A stretch of 6,995 nucleotides of DNA from an uncultured Clostridia bacterium. GTDB taxonomy: Bacteria; Bacillota; Clostridia; UBA1381. The notes under the pieces were generated by a model. It did no database searches. It was not told the origin of the DNA and was given only the letters and a program-made list of their open reading frames with translations. Shown one piece after another: positions 5,748 through 6,995 of this stretch (positions are counted from its first letter, which is position 1; every line of letters starts with the position of its first letter). Made by a program: the position numbers and the translations under genes. The stretch spans positions 1-6,995 of the forward strand of contig CAKSGP010000078.1 of NCBI GenBank assembly GCA_934454745.1, in the 5' to 3' direction.

Positions 5748-6908
5748 TTATTTACAAACTGTAATTGCCTGAGTTGCATCATCGTAACCAACCTCAGCAC
5801 CTAAATTCTCTGAAATAAACCTCAAGGGAATCATTGTAAAACCATTCTCTGTAAGCTCCGGAGTTTCCTCAAGCTCTTTCTCCTCACCATTCACGGTTGC
5901 TGTCTTCGAACCGATAGCTATTTCGATTGTAATGTCGTTGCAAGCTACTTTAACTGTTTTCGTTTCGCCGTTCCAGTCAACCTTTGCACCGAAAGCTTCT
6001 GATATTACACGGATGGGAACTAATGTTACTCCTGTTCCAACAACATACGGCTTTTCAACCTCAACTTCGTTTCCGTTAATGTTGATTATACTGCTGCCTA
6101 CGTTGAATGATACTGAAACTGAATCATCAGCCATTACAATTACACGGTCAGGTGCTGTCTGAGGCGGAATACTCATTGTCTGCATTGAGTAGAACACAAG
6201 AAGCTTCTTGCCTGCGTACTCTGTCACATCCTCAACATTAAGTACAAGATTTCCGTCTGCGCTGATTAGTCTGCCCTCAACTACATCAAATTTATCCATA
6301 AATATTGACTGTGCTGCATCTGCGTCTACTGCTACAATTGCTTCGGCAAACTTAATATCTTTTGTTAAAAGAAGTGACGTTGATACAACTACTACACTGT
6401 CGCCTTCTTTAAGCTCAACCTCTGTTACCTCTTCGTCTGCTGATACTACAAGTGTATCCTTTGAAGTAACAAAGCTAACTTCTATACCGTCGATTTCAAC
6501 GCTTACTGCACCCTCATCAACTGATTTTACAATGCCTCTGTATGAGTTGTAGTTATTAGATGCAATTACAGGAACTGCTGTAAGCTTTGTAATTGCTGCT
6601 GCTTCCTTAATGTCTTTAGTCATAAGAGATGATGCTGACTTGATTTCTACTGCGTTTCCAACTGTAATGTCACCAAGCTCTACGCCCTCTGCAAGGATAA
6701 ACGCATACTCTGCTCCCTCGATTGATACTATTACACGACTTCCCTCAATTGATGTTACAACACCCGTGTATGTGTTAAGCTCAACTGTTTCCTCGATTGA
6801 TGTAAGCAAAATATCGCCCTGGATTATACCTTCTGTTGTTGCCATTGCCGGCACTGATGATGCAAGCATTGTTGCACCGATTACTAATGAAATTATTTTC
6901 TTGTTCAT
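5748..6908 (-). CDS. Secreted protein with repeated beta domains and copper amine oxidase N-like (stalk) domain
   Basis: A 386-residue exported protein of unknown function. The start at 6908 begins a typical signal peptide, MNKKIISLVIGATMLASS, with likely cleavage after VPAMA (residue 23); AAAGGAG lies 9 nt upstream. Starting at 6986 would bury the signal peptide. Two homologous units of about 65-70 residues follow: 47-110 opening YTGVVTSIEG and ending LMTKDIKEAAAI, and 123-194 opening YRGIVKSVDE and ending LLTKDIKFAEAI. A diverged third unit spans about 206-260. The C-terminal 268-386 is the copper amine oxidase N-terminal-like domain (PF07833), with two visible copies: VPIRVISEAFGAKVDW (297-312) and IPLRFISENLGAEVGY (360-375). 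Such domains are common in clostridial secreted proteins and do not imply oxidase activity. No LPXTG or SLH anchor is seen. Confidence 0.88.
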   Translation of the reverse strand: MNKKIISLVIGATMLASSVPAMATTEGIIQGDILLTSIEETVELNTYTGVVTSIEGSRVIVSIEGAEYAFILAEGVELGDITVGNAVEIKSASSLMTKDIKEAAAITKLTAVPVIASNNYNSYRGIVKSVDEGAVSVEIDGIEVSFVTSKDTLVVSADEEVTEVELKEGDSVVVVSTSLLLTKDIKFAEAIVAVDADAAQSIFMDKFDVVEGRLISADGNLVLNVEDVTEYAGKKLLVFYSMQTMSIPPQTAPDRVIVMADDSVSVSFNVGSSIININGNEVEVEKPYVVGTGVTLVPIRVISEAFGAKVDWNGETKTVKVACNDITIEIAIGSKTATVNGEEKELEETPELTENGFTMIPLRFISENLGAEVGYDDATQAITVCK

Positions 6909-6924
6909 TTGATTTTTCTCCTTT

Positions 6925-6952
6925 ATTATATTACGCAATTTTGCGTTTTCAA
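6925..6952 (-). promoter_or_regulatory. Putative promoter of the secreted-protein gene with palindrome in spacer
   Basis: Minus-strand -35 TTGAAA (6947-6952), 16-nt spacer, -10 TATAAT (6925-6930). The spacer contains a perfect 6-bp-arm palindrome, ACGCAA-AA-TTGCGT on the minus strand (6933-6946), an operator-like placement. The -10 directly abuts the ribosome site (6918-6924), so transcription from here would start within or next to the Shine-Dalgarno. The functional promoter may instead lie outside the window. Confidence 0.45.
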
Positions 6953-6995
6953 TAGTAATAAGATTTGGGACATGAAAATGTTGCATAAATTTTAA

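Noticed and set aside
6909..6986. Upstream ATG of the secreted-protein gene at 6986
   Set aside because: Would put 26 residues ahead of a standard signal peptide and read through the promoter palindrome and ribosome site.
1..6995. CRISPR arrays, tRNA/rRNA genes, insertion sequences, phage or toxin-antitoxin genes
   Set aside because: No regularly spaced repeats, tRNA-like folds, transposase motifs or other mobile signatures were found on either strand.

Overview
The window looks like chromosomal DNA from an anaerobic Firmicute of class Clostridia, most likely a gut-type Lachnospiraceae or relative. It is AT-rich, has strong AGGAGG-type ribosome sites and short AT-rich spacers with near-consensus sigma-A promoters, and its protein families fit that group. 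The genus cannot be named from the sequence. All recognisable protein genes lie on the minus strand, so they are read from high to low coordinates.

In transcription order: (1) At 5748-6908 is a secreted protein with a signal peptide, internal beta-rich repeats and a C-terminal copper-amine-oxidase-N type (stalk) domain. (2) At 4753-5605 is a cation diffusion facilitator (CDF) metal efflux gene whose cytoplasmic C-terminal domain is in a different frame from its membrane domain, so it is broken by a small indel as written. (3) The spacer 4481-4752 holds a bidirectional terminator, a plus-strand structured RNA candidate ending in its own U-rich helix, and the argH promoter with a 15-bp tandem repeat over the predicted start point. 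(4) At 3074-4456 is argH, argininosuccinate lyase. (5) The spacer 2824-3073 holds two good promoters, a short palindrome and an A/T hairpin. (6) At 1-2823 is a three-gene operon: class II L-fuculose-phosphate-type aldolase, then a GlcG/HbpS (PduO C-terminal-like) protein, then a PduP/EutE-type CoA-acylating aldehyde dehydrogenase cut by the window start.

The operon is the most informative part. Each of its three proteins carries a short amphipathic helix at one terminus, joined to the catalytic domain by a linker. This is how cargo of bacterial microcompartments (BMCs) is built. Together they fit a fucose/rhamnose-degrading BMC of the kind known from Clostridium phytofermentans (glycyl-radical-associated, GRM5-like): the aldolase makes DHAP and lactaldehyde, lactaldehyde becomes 1,2-propanediol and then propanal, and the dehydrogenase makes propionyl-CoA. 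Shell proteins, the diol dehydratase and its activase are not in the window and would be expected downstream, beyond coordinate 1. This is a variant of a known system, not a new one. The less explained items are the Cys-rich linker of the aldolase, the free-standing tagged GlcG-like protein, and the plus-strand RNA at about 4592-4676.
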